The position numbers were made by a program, and so were the translations under genes. From positions 1,820,001 through 1,884,000 of the forward strand of contig CM067312.1 in assembly GCA_034231615.1 (NCBI GenBank): 64,000 bases of DNA, in the 5' to 3' direction. Numbering within the stretch: position 1 is the first letter of the stretch; each line of letters begins with the position of its first letter. Below, piece after piece: positions 33,740 to 43,227 of the stretch. The notes below the pieces were generated by a model. It did no database searches and was not told the DNA's origin. It was given only the letters and a program-made list of their open reading frames with translations. Source of the stretch: Meghimatium bilineatum. Lineage: Eukaryota > Mollusca > Gastropoda > Stylommatophora > Philomycidae.

Positions 33740-34900
33740 AACCCCACTGCCTAACGGGTTTAGCGCGAGAGTGACCCAAGGTAAGGTGAATAAACCCACA
33801 TAAAAATTTCGAGACGGGGGACACTAAGGCAGTTGATGGTCGCAGTTGATGATCGCAGTTGATGGTCGCAGTTGATGGTCGCAGTTGATGGTCGCAGTTG
33901 ATGGTCGCAGTTGATGGTCGCAGTTGATGGTCGCAGTTGATGATCGCAGTTGATGGTCGCAGTTGATGATCTAAGTTGATGTTCGCAGTTGATGGTCGCA
34001 GTTGATGGTCGCAGTTGATGGTCGCAGTTTATATTCGCAGTTGATGGTCGCAGTTGATGATCGCTGTTTATATTCGCAGTTGATGATCGCAGTTGATGGT
34101 CGCAGTTGATGGTCGCAGTTGATGGTCGCAGTTGATGGTCGCAGTTGATGGTCGCAGTTGATGGTCGCAGTTTATATTCGCAGTTGATGATCGCAGTTGA
34201 TGGTCGCAGTTGATGGTCGCAGTTGATGGTCGCAGTTGATGGTCGCAGTTGATGGTCGCAGTTGATGGTCGCAGTTTATATTCGCAGTTGATGATCGCAG
34301 TTGATGGTCGCAGTTGATGGTCGCAGTTGATGATCGCAGTTGATGGTCGCAGTTGATGATCTAAGTTGATGTTCGCAGTTGATGGTCGCAGTTGATGGTC
34401 GCAGTTGATGGTCGCAGTTTATATTCGCAGTTGATGGTCGCAGTTGATGATCGCTGTTTATATTCGCAGTTGATGGTCGCAGTTGATGGTCGCAGTTGAT
34501 GGTCGCAGTTTATATTCGCAGTTTATATTCGCAGTTGATGGTCGCAGTTGATGGTCGCAGTTTATATTCGCAGTTGATGGTCGCAGTTGATGATCGCTGT
34601 TTATATTCGCAGTTGATGGTCGCAGTTGATGGTCGCAGTTGATGGTCGCAGTTGATGGTCGCAGTTGATGGTCGCAGTTGATGATCGCTGTTTATATTCG
34701 CAGTTGATGGTCGCAGTTGATGGTCGCAGTTGATGATCGCAGTTGATGGTCGCAGTTGATGATCGCATCCGATCATCCTCTGACATCTCACGTAGTTCTG
34801 CTTAATTGCAAACGTATCGGCTTTGCCTTTCCATTGGACTTAATCACCGGAACGAAGAGTGCACAATAGGCAAGGCACTTTCTCCATATAAGCCTCTTGA
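33740..34900 (+). repeat. dispersed repeat family D2, copy A, split by a minisatellite
   Basis: The left part (ctgcctaacgggtttagcgc, gagagtgaccc, then acactaaggcagttgatgg) and the right part (atcctctgacatctcacgta, gttctgctt, gcaaacgtatcgg, gcaaggcactttctccata) match copy B at 38296-38785 in the same order. In copy B the two parts are almost contiguous. Here 940 bases of 13-bp repeat lie between them. Confidence 0.7.
33830..34770. repeat. 13-bp minisatellite
   Basis: About 72 copies of gcagttgatggtc with variants gcagttgatgatc, gcagtttatattc and gctgtttatattc. The variants form recurring blocks of roughly 90-200 bases (for instance the run with taagttgatgttc near 33970 recurs near 34360). Confidence 0.95.
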
Positions 34901-34929
34901 ACGTAGCACAATACTTTAACAGAGAAGCA

Positions 34930-35085
34930 GAAACAATCAATATCCTCTCAGATTTAAGAAAATGTATCAAAAGCCTCTCAGATTTGAGAAAATGTATCAA
35001 AAGCCTCTCAGATTTGAGAAAATGTAGCAATAGCCTCTCAGATTTGAGAAAATGTATCAAAAGCCTCTCAGATTTGATACATTTC
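34930..35085. repeat. 30-bp minisatellite
   Basis: Five copies of a 30-bp unit containing agatttgagaaaatgtatca and aaagcctctc. Confidence 0.92.
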
Positions 35086-35434
35086 GGTGCATATAGTTCG
35101 GTACAATACAAGAAGAAGTGCTTTCATTCAAATTGTATAGTATGCGCAGTTTCACTTCAATCCGTGTTGCCTCAAAAACAAAATGGCTATTTTAATCGCA
35201 GATGTCTTTTTACCGACGGGGGGGGGGGGGCTCTAGGTGAGTAGCGCGCAGATCGATGCATTCGGTAGCAGTCCTAGCAAATGTGAAATACGTACTGCAT
35301 CTTTATCGATATTTAAGGTAACATTGCTTATCTTCCCTATTTCGTTTTTCGCTACATTCCAACTTTGTAATATTATAATGTTATTTCGTATTCCGCGAAA
35401 TAATGTTAAGGACGTCTTCTTGTATTGAGCTTAT
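35086..35434. other. spacer with G-run
   Basis: Contains a G homopolymer at 35219-35230. No gene recognised. Confidence 0.35.
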
Positions 35435-35675
35435 AATTAAATATAAATAAGGTCGGTTCAGTAGGTAAAGTACCTTTAATAACGTCATTCGTCTATTTTC
35501 CTGTGCAGTATTACATTGTCTACATGAGAAAATCAGGAGAATTTTCCGATCCGTTGTCAAAATTTCTAGGATTTCATGAAAAAACATAAGATTAAGCAAA
35601 TTGTTCCAAAATAAGTTTAGCACCCCAGATTACGGCCAAAAAATCAAAAAAAAACCCCAGCTGTGGCAACGCTTT
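35435..35675 (+). repeat. dispersed repeat family D1, copy 2
   Basis: Uninterrupted relative of 6085-6655, with ataaggtcggttcagtaggt, tcgtctattttcctgtgcag, ggagaattttcc and ctgtggcaacgct in order. Slightly diverged. Confidence 0.55.
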
Positions 35676-36252
35676 TCCTTGCAATGACTGCGACTCAAGC
35701 GGTCAATACACGTGCATTGTATTTCTAGAGAATGCACGTTCCAGTTACGCAGTATTAGAACAAGCTCCGGAAATGTGTTTTATTCATTACCAGCAACTTC
35801 AGACGATCAAACAGACACTAGTTCCTTGTCTAGGACAAGACACCTGTATTACCACCTTCGCACAAAGGTGTATATTTTGTATTTCCTCCAAAAGCTATCA
35901 CCCGCAGGGTTTTTTTTTGTTGGCTTGATTCATTCATTCCACTTCGTTTACATGGCTTTTGATAAATACGGTTAGCTACTTTGTGTTTGTTGCGTTATTG
36001 TTGAAGATTGTAAGGAATCCTGTCACCTTACTTCTTCATATGGTAAAGATATCTATTGAAAGACACCTGTCATTCTGAAACCTCAATCAGGACATTATTT
36101 CGCATATTGCATACATTGGCAACGGTGGAAATCTGTGTACTAGAAGGCTTGGTACGATAAAAGTGTTCGCTTTGTAATAGGAGACTTGCTACGGCAAAAG
36201 TATTCATGTTTTATTTAGAGACTTGGTGCGGCATAATTTGTATCACTTCATT
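35676..36252. other. unassigned sequence
   Basis: No gene supported. Open readings up to 87 codons at 35712 without known domain. Confidence 0.4.
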
Positions 36253-37012
36253 AGGGGAAATTGGTACTTGTCACAGAATGTTCATTTCTAGCCAGGGAAG
36301 TTGGTACTTGTCACAGAATGTTCATTTCTAGCCAGGGAAGTTGGTACTTGTCACAGAATGTTCATTTCTAGCCCGGGAAGTTGGTACTTGTCACAGAATG
36401 TTCATTTCTAGCCCGGGAAATTGGTACTTGTCACAGAATGTTCATTTCTAGCCAGGGAAGTTGGTACTTGTCACAGAATGTTCATTTCTAGCCCGGGAAG
36501 TTGGTACTTGTCACAGAATGTTCATTTCTAGCCCGGGAAATTGGTACTTGTCACAGAATGTTCATTTCTAGCCAGGGAAGTTGGTACTTGTCACAGAATG
36601 TTCATTTCTAGCCAGGGAAATTGGTACTTGTCACAGAATGTTCATTTCTAGCCCGGGAAATTGGTACTTGTCACAGAATGTTCATTTCTAGCCAGGGAAG
36701 TTGGTACTTGTCACAGAATGTTCATTTCTAGCCAGGGAAGTTGGTACTTGTCACAGAATGTTCATTTCTAGCCAGGGAAGTTGGTACTTGTCACAGAATG
36801 TTCATTTCTAGCCCGGGAAGTTGGTACTTGTCACAGAATGTTCATTTCTAGCCCGGGAAATTGGTACTTGTCACAGAATGTTCATTTCTAGCCCGGGAAG
36901 TTGGTACTTGTCACTCAGTGTTCATTTCTAGCCCGGGAAGTTGGTACTTGTCACTCAGTGTTCATTTCTAGCCCGGGAAGTTGGTACTTGTCACTCAGTG
37001 TTCATTTCTAGG
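36253..37012. repeat. 40-bp satellite array
   Basis: Nineteen copies of a 40-bp unit (ttggtacttgtcacagaatg, ttcatttctagccagggaag). A gcccggg variant (SmaI-like site) alternates with gccaggg. The last three units at the right end share cactcagtg instead of cacagaatg. Confidence 0.96.
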
Positions 37013-37560
37013 GATACATGTTTTAGTGTCGGGCAACGACCCCAAACAGGAAATAGGTGGCTTGGGTAACACAGGGCAAATATCAAAATGAACAAAAATA
37101 AGTATGTGTTACCAAAATAAGTCATAAAACAACCTAACAACGAGACAGTGACAGACGACGTTTGTGAAAGCCTTCATCAGGACAAACAAAAGACCACAGT
37201 AAACAAATATTACATAGCAACAAACATGGTTGTGATAGGAAGGAAACAAAAGGAAAGAAGGACAATAACGAATAGATGACGGAGAAAACACGGGGAATCT
37301 GAAAAGTAATGCCATATACCGGCCACAATTTACGAAGTCGTGTTAATTCATGGTTTTGTTTGAAATGAACAAGTTCAACACCAAGCTTATTCAGAATTTA
37401 ATATAAACATCCAAATCAAGGGCGTTCCATAAATAGTGCACATCCCACAAAGGATTGAGAACTAAAGTTTATCACAAAATTACAAGAAAACACCAACGAC
37501 AACAGCCGGGTATGCGTCCTTCAAAACTACCCCACATAAATGTGCAAATTAACATCGAAA
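37013..37560 (-). other. possible end of a Penelope-like element
   Basis: On the minus strand about 37180-37135 reads CCTGATGAAGGCTTTCACAA followed by ACGTCGTCTGTC. The CTGATGA word is the 5' half of the hammerhead core found at PLE ends, but the matching GAAA is CAAA here. No PLE coding motif was recognised upstream. Confidence 0.25.
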
Positions 37561-37759
37561 AACTATTTTTTTTTACTAAAAAGAAAAAAAATCATTAAAT
37601 AGAAATCACATGACTAGTGTCATATTGGTAGGATGGGAGGGGAGGAAGGGGATATAATGGAGAGTGAAAGCTAATACGATAGTAATAGAGTGTCTGAAAC
37701 AGTCCCTAGGAAAATATAGACACGTGGACGCATCCTTCTACAGTGACGCGATCTCACTG

Positions 37760-37823
37760 TTCCCGATTTTCATTGGTCATTGTGTATACTTTGTGACTAT
37801 AGTCAATAACAATCACCAGGGAT
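37760..37823. repeat. small inverted-repeat element, copy 2
   Basis: TTCCCGATTTTCATTGG and CAATAACAATCACCAGGGAT form imperfect inverted arms around gtcattgtgtatactttgtg. It has the same layout as 1541-1609. Confidence 0.45.
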
Positions 37824-38295
37824 TTTTATGAAAAGTCAAATTGTGTCACCTTTCAAGCGGCGAGCACAGCCAACATGTAATCTGTAGTGCTCACGAGCAG
37901 TATTTAACAGGAATATTGTTAGCACACGTACTTACCAGAACACCAGGCTGAAAGCGTCTGCTTGAGAATGAAGCTTACCCATGAGTCTACACCACAACAT
38001 GGTTTATATGTCACTTTGACATATGAGTTGCAATGCTCATCTCCAGACTTAAAGCCTCTTTAACCGTGACCTACTAGGAGCATGGTTGATCACAGTCTTG
38101 TTATTCTTAGCCTTCCCTTTCGGGTTCCGGCAACACAAGGCCGATGTAGTGAGAGATTGACAGTAAACCAAGAGGTCGACCGTAATGGTGCACAGTTGAA
38201 GAGGGAGAATCGTCAATATTCTATTATAATTATATTAATGCCAACAATTATTGTCACTCAATGTTCTTCTATCAATTTCTTACTTTGTCCTACTT
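37824..38295. other. unassigned sequence
   Basis: Two donor-like sites on the minus strand (near 37934 and 37978) but no convincing exon. No gene supported. Confidence 0.35.
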
Positions 38296-38785
38296 ATTCA
38301 CCCCCTGCCTAACGGTTCAGCGCGAGAGTGCCCTAGTCTAAGGGAATCGGCACCTACAGAAAATTATACTGTCTAATAGTTTAGCACGGGGCTACCTTAT
38401 GCCACGGGAGTAAAACTCTACGAAAGATACAGAGGAATGACGCTAAGGCAGTCCATGGTGTTTTAAGACTATCTTCTGATATCTCCTGCAGTTGTGCTTG
38501 TTTCCAAACGTATTGGCGTTGTCTACCTCTAGAAACTAATCGTTTTCTTCTTCTTTTCATTCGTTCTCATACTCCCACCTGGTCTCTCTTGTAGTAGAAC
38601 AATGTCCCTACTAGATTTCCAGCAGGATGTAGTCCAGAGAATGGAAATGCGTTGTATTGTAGTTTTAAATTTGATTTAATGACCCGACAAATCCTACTTT
38701 GGCGTTTGAATTAACCAACAGGGCTAAGAATGGGTTACTGCAAATGAGCAAGGCACTTTCTCCATAAAACAATAACTTGCAATGC
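38296..38785 (+). repeat. dispersed repeat family D2, copy B
   Basis: Contains ctgcctaacggttcagcgcg, then gacgctaaggcagtccatgg joined within 20 bases to tatcttctgatatctcctgc, and gcaaggcactttctccata at the end. It is interrupted at about 38543-38690 by a minus-strand copy of SINE family S1. It lacks the 13-bp array of copy A. Confidence 0.65.
38543..38690 (-). mobile_element. SINE family S1, copy 2 (body only)
   Basis: The reverse complement reads acaacgcatttccattctct, ggactacatcctgctg and gtatgagaacgaatgaaaag, matching 11830-11912 and 58380-58445. It ends in a gaagaagaaaa tail. Confidence 0.55.
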
Positions 38786-38839
38786 AATCATGATCGAGTA
38801 GCACTTTTTGCAGTGGGTGAAGCGGCGTCAACTTTTGTT

Positions 38840-38995
38840 TAGTTTGGGCATGTAACGAGACAAGGCATGCTTTCTAAAATTATTTTACAAGAAACAGTCG
38901 AGGGTGGAATGAGAAGAGGAGGACAGAGAAAATCCTGGATTTATAACATCAACGAATGGTCTGGGCGTGATTATTTTCTACACTCCTCCGAATGG
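38840..38995 (+). mobile_element. LINE RT C-terminal fragment
   Basis: The plus strand reads FGHVTRQGMLSKIILQETVE then GGMRRGGQRKSWIYNINEWS, the standard basic block and W-x-x-x-I-x-E-W motif of LINE C-termini. Truncated on both sides. Confidence 0.65.
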
Positions 38996-39194
38996 CTGAG
39001 TATAGAATTCTTTAGAGAGCTTTTTGTGCTGACGTATCCAGTGTGTCACAGGCCCTTGTAGGTTATGTGTCTCATTATTATTTAAGCTATCATACGTGAA
39101 ACGCGAAGACTAATGGTCTCAGCAATTCATTTGGGGGCCTCGGTTCATTTGAAATTTGGAGGCCCCAGTTCATTTGAAATTATGGGGCCTAAGT
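38996..39194. repeat. 25-bp tandem repeat
   Basis: About three copies of gttcatttgaaattatgggg plus cct at 39128-39205. The rest is spacer. Confidence 0.6.
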
Positions 39195-39377
39195 TCATTT
39201 GAAATTGTCAACTGATCTACTTCCTGGCCGTCTGTAAACATGCAAAGAGACCATCGTCTGTTTACTGCTGCCTCCACCACCTTTGTTAGGGGCACCACCT
39301 TCATTAGCAGTGCCGCCTTTGCTAGGGGCACCATCTTCGTCCTCCACTTTACCATTTTCTAGCCCAGATATGTACAT
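39195..39377 (-). other. orphan protein-like reading, Gly/Lys-rich
   Basis: A minus-strand reading of 60 codons has an acidic start (GLENGKVEDEDGAP) and two GA/TxxKGG-type repeats. It lies 340 bases downstream of the first DUF229 gene. No family recognised and no splice context. It could be a decayed exon or chance. Confidence 0.2.
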
Positions 39378-39716
39378 AGTTATATTCTAGTTTCCTTTCA
39401 ACCAATCCTAGAAAGGTTTAATATTATAATTCTATGATTCTAATTTTATATTATACTCCTGTAGAAAGACAGTAAAATATAGATTTCTATTGAACACTTC
39501 TAGAAAAGTGACAGATTCAGGTTCTCTAGTAGATACTACAAGAAATTTGAAACATTTTAGTGTTCTTTTAAAAAACTTATTGAAAGGTGGCAAATTCTAG
39601 TATTCCTTACTAAAAACGAATTCAAAAGTGGTAAATTCTAGTTTTCTTTTTAAATACTTCTTGAAAGATGGTATATTGAAAAGAACTTTATGAAAAGTGG
39701 TATATTGAGAAGAAGT
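39378..39716. other. AT-rich 3' flank of DUF229 gene 1 with degenerate repeat
   Basis: Diverged copies of a ~50-base unit with gtggtaaattctagttttct and cttgaaagatgg run up to the stop codon. No clear AATAAA on the minus strand was picked out. Confidence 0.4.
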
Positions 39717-41705
39717 TTATGAGTGACAGAAACAGAATTTCTTCAAGTCTGCGTTGTTAACACATTTCGATTGTTTTTTGTATGAATTGATTCGACTGAT
39801 TACTCCTCCAAGTTTGTATGTGCTCAATTCGGTGTCATAAACAAGTGTTGCTTCAAACTGACCGGAACCTGGGAATGTGGTCAACGTTACTTGATACACG
39901 ATGGGGGCTGGTGCTTTATCTCCATACACCTCGACCCTATTGATAACGTCGTGGAAACTGTCTGAAAATCTAAGAACGTTATCGTTTGGCTGCATTTCCA
40001 CAATATCCGAGACTGCCTTGAGTTGTAACTTAGCACATATGTGTGAGACGGGTGATAATTGTTTGTTGATATGACTGACCACAGCCTGGGCAATCTGATT
40101 AGCCAGCTCGCTTGTTGTTGCAAGCTTTTTCTGTTCTAGACAGAGACACCAATGGGGTAAGATCTCCGCGTGCTCGCATGTCCGTTGAGAGGGCACTTCT
40201 CTCAACAAACTAATACCTCTACTTTTGATATCAGCTTTTCTATCCTGTCCATCAAAGTAGAGAATATCTTTTAATGTTTCGTAAATATCAAAAGGAGTGG
40301 TCAGTCTTCGGGAATTTGTTCTCAAATTTTTTACCAAAGCAGGGTACTTGATGTGGAAACTAGGTGGAAATATGAGATACATAAACGGCAATCTCTCCTC
40401 TACTTTTCCGATATACGAAGCTCGCATTTCACCAAAACGATAGCCATGATCGCTGTATAGAAACATAACAGTATTGTTAAAATGGCCTTCTTCTTTGAAT
40501 CGTTTAAAAAATTTCAAGTAGGCAAAATCGGCTGAACCTACCAACTCCATATTGTCATGTGTCAGCCTCGTTATGAATGTAAAACCAAAATGAGGCTTGT
40601 CCCTGAAGACACGAGAAAAGTCTGTGACATAATCCAGTAACATGGATGTCTCCAGTCTGTCAGCAACACAGTGGTGATCATTGCTCCAGACAGCTTTATG
40701 TTTCTCCATGGCAATCGCCAGTGGTCGGTTGTAATAATCCGCTGGGGCCGTATGAAAGCCTTCTTTGCCGTAGACAAAAATACTGATGGCTGGAGCATCC
40801 TCAGCGTATAACGTTCGATAACCGGCTTTACTGAAATTCTTCCACAAAAAATTATACTTATCAAAAGGTTCTTTAGCTAATGTTTCATTCCAACCGATTT
40901 CGTTGACAAATTTCCCGACCATCATGGGAACAATGTTCACAAATGTGTTATCGGCAACCTTGTTGTATGCCGACATTTCAAATGCTTTCAGTTCGTTGTG
41001 AAGAAATCTCCTCGTTTGTTGCATTTGACGAATGAAATGTAATCTTGACACAGAATCTACACCAATCATATGAACATTGTAAACCTCTTTGGGGGCGTTC
41101 TTCTGGATGTGTTCTTTGAGGTTGTATTGACTTTGCCGTTCCACACTTTCTTTGGGGATAACAGCTGCATGGAAGTTTGTAGATATTTTTGTTTCATTTT
41201 GACCGTAGCAATAGACCACCAAGAACTCGTCTTCTGGGGGTAGTAGGATGTCGTTGTCGAAAGGTTTTTTCAAATCGCCATAAACAAGTGCGAAGTCGCT
41301 AATATTGTGACTTCGTGTGACAGTTTGGTATTGACAATATTCGAAATTGCCCTTAAAGTGATATTCAATAGATGTTCGGTTGAGTCTGAGATTTGAACCG
41401 TCTATGTAAGTTATTGAGGCATTCTCTGGGCATATGATCTCACCACCGTGTGACAGTTGTCGCATGACTGACGGATCAAATGGATCTGTGTTTGAGATTT
41501 TGCAATCAGGAGTGTCCAGTAGGAACCCCCGTTTTGTGGCGTGTCGTGAGGAGAGTTCATGTCCCGCTTCCTTGTCATCCAAGAAAAACATAGGTTGCGT
41601 GGTCAGCATTGATTTATCGTAAGTAATGATCAACAAAAAGGACAATATTGATACACAAGACATAACGAAGAGGTACTTCAGTCGAGTTAAATTTTTGACC
41701 GTCAT
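39717..41705 (-). CDS. DUF229 family membrane protein, paralog 1
   Basis: A 662-residue uninterrupted reading. Residues 11-28 form a single transmembrane anchor after a short basic N-terminus, so a type II topology with the body in the secretory lumen or outside is expected. The DUF229 domain (Pfam PF02995, alkaline-phosphatase/sulfatase-like superfamily, function unknown) covers about 60-600. GVDSVSR at 215-221 holds the nucleophile-position Ser, and THDNM (382-386) and YSDHG (417-421) are metal-ligand motifs. N-glycosylation sequons occur at N95, N109, N134, N170, N273, N290 and N410. A CxHAEILPHWCLC cluster lies at 510-522. The start is preceded by an acceptor (TTTTACTTCAG| before 41734), so a 5' UTR intron is likely. 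The core (bases 39937-41093) is nearly identical to paralog 2 at 59652, while the ends are diverged. The enzyme activity is predicted from the fold, not shown. Confidence 0.93.
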   Translation of the reverse strand: MTVKNLTRLKYLFVMSCVSILSFLLIITYDKSMLTTQPMFFLDDKEAGHELSSRHATKRGFLLDTPDCKISNTDPFDPSVMRQLSHGGEIICPENASITYIDGSNLRLNRTSIEYHFKGNFEYCQYQTVTRSHNISDFALVYGDLKKPFDNDILLPPEDEFLVVYCYGQNETKISTNFHAAVIPKESVERQSQYNLKEHIQKNAPKEVYNVHMIGVDSVSRLHFIRQMQQTRRFLHNELKAFEMSAYNKVADNTFVNIVPMMVGKFVNEIGWNETLAKEPFDKYNFLWKNFSKAGYRTLYAEDAPAISIFVYGKEGFHTAPADYYNRPLAIAMEKHKAVWSNDHHCVADRLETSMLLDYVTDFSRVFRDKPHFGFTFITRLTHDNMELVGSADFAYLKFFKRFKEEGHFNNTVMFLYSDHGYRFGEMRASYIGKVEERLPFMYLIFPPSFHIKYPALVKNLRTNSRRLTTPFDIYETLKDILYFDGQDRKADIKSRGISLLREVPSQRTCEHAEILPHWCLCLEQKKLATTSELANQIAQAVVSHINKQLSPVSHICAKLQLKAVSDIVEMQPNDNVLRFSDSFHDVINRVEVYGDKAPAPIVYQVTLTTFPGSGQFEATLVYDTELSTYKLGGVISRINSYKKQSKCVNNADLKKFCFCHS

Positions 41706-42086
41706 TGAGATTCCTGGAGTTCTGCAAGCCTAACCTGAAGTAAAAGACAAAAGTGAAATATTAAAACGATGTTCCTAGCAAAATACATATACAAAACAGG
41801 CTTTCACATATATATACGGCGAGATACTTCCAACAGTCGAAGTTAGAAAACTCCGGCCAACGAGGCACAGAAGTTTGAAAGAAGGAGTTTACTCTACACA
41901 ATTGAATCTATGCAGCACACGAACTGCGGTCAAACTGTCGTTCAAGTTTGTTTACGGTATTAATCCTACATGAAGACGTGATGTATAATCATTGAAATAG
42001 ATTCTGGAAAAAAACCTTGCCTACGAAGAACAATAGAGAAATGCCTCGATTGTTATTACAGGATTGACGATTCCCTTTGTATTGAT
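41706..42086 (-). promoter_or_regulatory. 5' flank and UTR intron of DUF229 paralog 1
   Basis: 29 bases of 5' UTR and then a splice acceptor at 41735-41745. The leader exon was not located. A second weaker acceptor (GGCTTGCAG|, exon from 41721) also exists. The TATA-like run at 41808-41818 could be a promoter but is not supported further. Confidence 0.35.
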
Positions 42087-42385
42087 ACATGCGTGTAAAT
42101 GTTGCATCCCTGAACTTATTGATACATGCGTGTAAATGTTGCATCCCTGAACTTATTGATACATGCGTGTAAATGTTGCATCCCTGAACTTATCGATACA
42201 TGAGTGTAAATGTTGCATCCCTGAACTTACTGATACATGCGTGTAAATGTTGCATCCCTGAACTTATTGATACATGCGTGTAAATGTTGCATCCCTGAAC
42301 TTATTGATACATGCGTGTAAATGTTGCATCCCTGAACTTACTGATACATGCGTGTAAATGTTGCATCCCTGAACTTATTCGGTAC
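42087..42385. repeat. 37-bp minisatellite
   Basis: Eight copies of a 37-bp unit (cttattgatacatgcgtgta, aatgttgcatccctgaa). It lies in the 5' flank of DUF229 paralog 1. Confidence 0.95.
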
Positions 42386-42425
42386 ACTTTCACTATTCCA
42401 GGACTGTTGGAAAATCATATCAAGC

Positions 42426-42770
42426 TATTTCATTGGTTTACAGTCGGAACCAGATGCTGTTCCACTACAAAGAAGGTGAATTGCTTTTCGAGTTTCCTCC
42501 AAGGTAGGGATGTCACCTAGAACTTCATTGAGAGGAAACTGTGGTAGTCGGTTGATAGCCTCTTCATTTATTGATGATGGGTTATTCAAACAATTTTCTA
42601 CCCAGCGCTGCAGAATTTTATCTTTCTCTTCGATTAGTTGAATTCTATCTTTCTCTTCGATTAGTTGAATTCTATCTTTCTCTACGATTAGTTGAATTTC
42701 TTTTGCATTAAGAAGGGGAAATAATTCTGACGAGGTCGGACAAATATAAAGTTGTAAGTGCATCATAGAA
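42426..42770 (-). mobile_element. LINE endonuclease-RT linker relic with internal triplication
   Basis: The minus strand reads KILQRWVENCLNNPSSINEE, AINRLPQFPLNEVLGDIPTL and ETRKAIHLLCSGTASGSD. These are the conserved linker and the start of the RT domain of an EN-RT retrotransposon. Just before KILQRW the 9-residue segment LI(V/E)EKDRIQ is tandemly triplicated (27-base unit at about 42620-42705). The fragment stops at PMK before the RT core. Confidence 0.75.
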
Positions 42771-43227
42771 GTTTCTCAGATCGTTGGTGTCTGCACATCT
42801 GTGTATCTCGTCTGTTTTCTTACTCGGCCATGAGTCCCTCATCTGACGTATTTTATTGTGAATTTGTGTGCGCTTGTAGTTGAAAGCGACTTATGTTAAT
42901 TTTGGATACTTTAGGTATGCCTTGTGCAGGTAGCCAGCTAACAATTCTTTCATTGTATTATTATTCTCATCAAACCAGTGATAGTGTTTCTGGGTAGAGT
43001 GTCCTCATCTCTCCGAAGCAGTGTCGTACATCTATTTTCTCAAATATATCCATTTAGTAAGCACATCTTGTTCATCTAGTAATGCAGAGATAGAGTACAA
43101 GATATGCACTGTTGTTGTGTTTACATTTGGCAGTTTTCTCACCGAAGTAGGCTTATTTATTTCATTTCATGTGAGAGTCTGACAGGTTACATGAGTATTT
43201 TTTATTTCGACAAAATAAGGCTATGGT
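42771..43227. other. spacer, no gene seen
   Basis: No recognised feature. Confidence 0.35.

Noticed and set aside
37130..37190. Hammerhead ribozyme on the minus strand
   Set aside because: CTGATGA is present but the GAAA half of the core is CAAA and stem pairing is poor. Kept only as a weak hint of a Penelope-like end.
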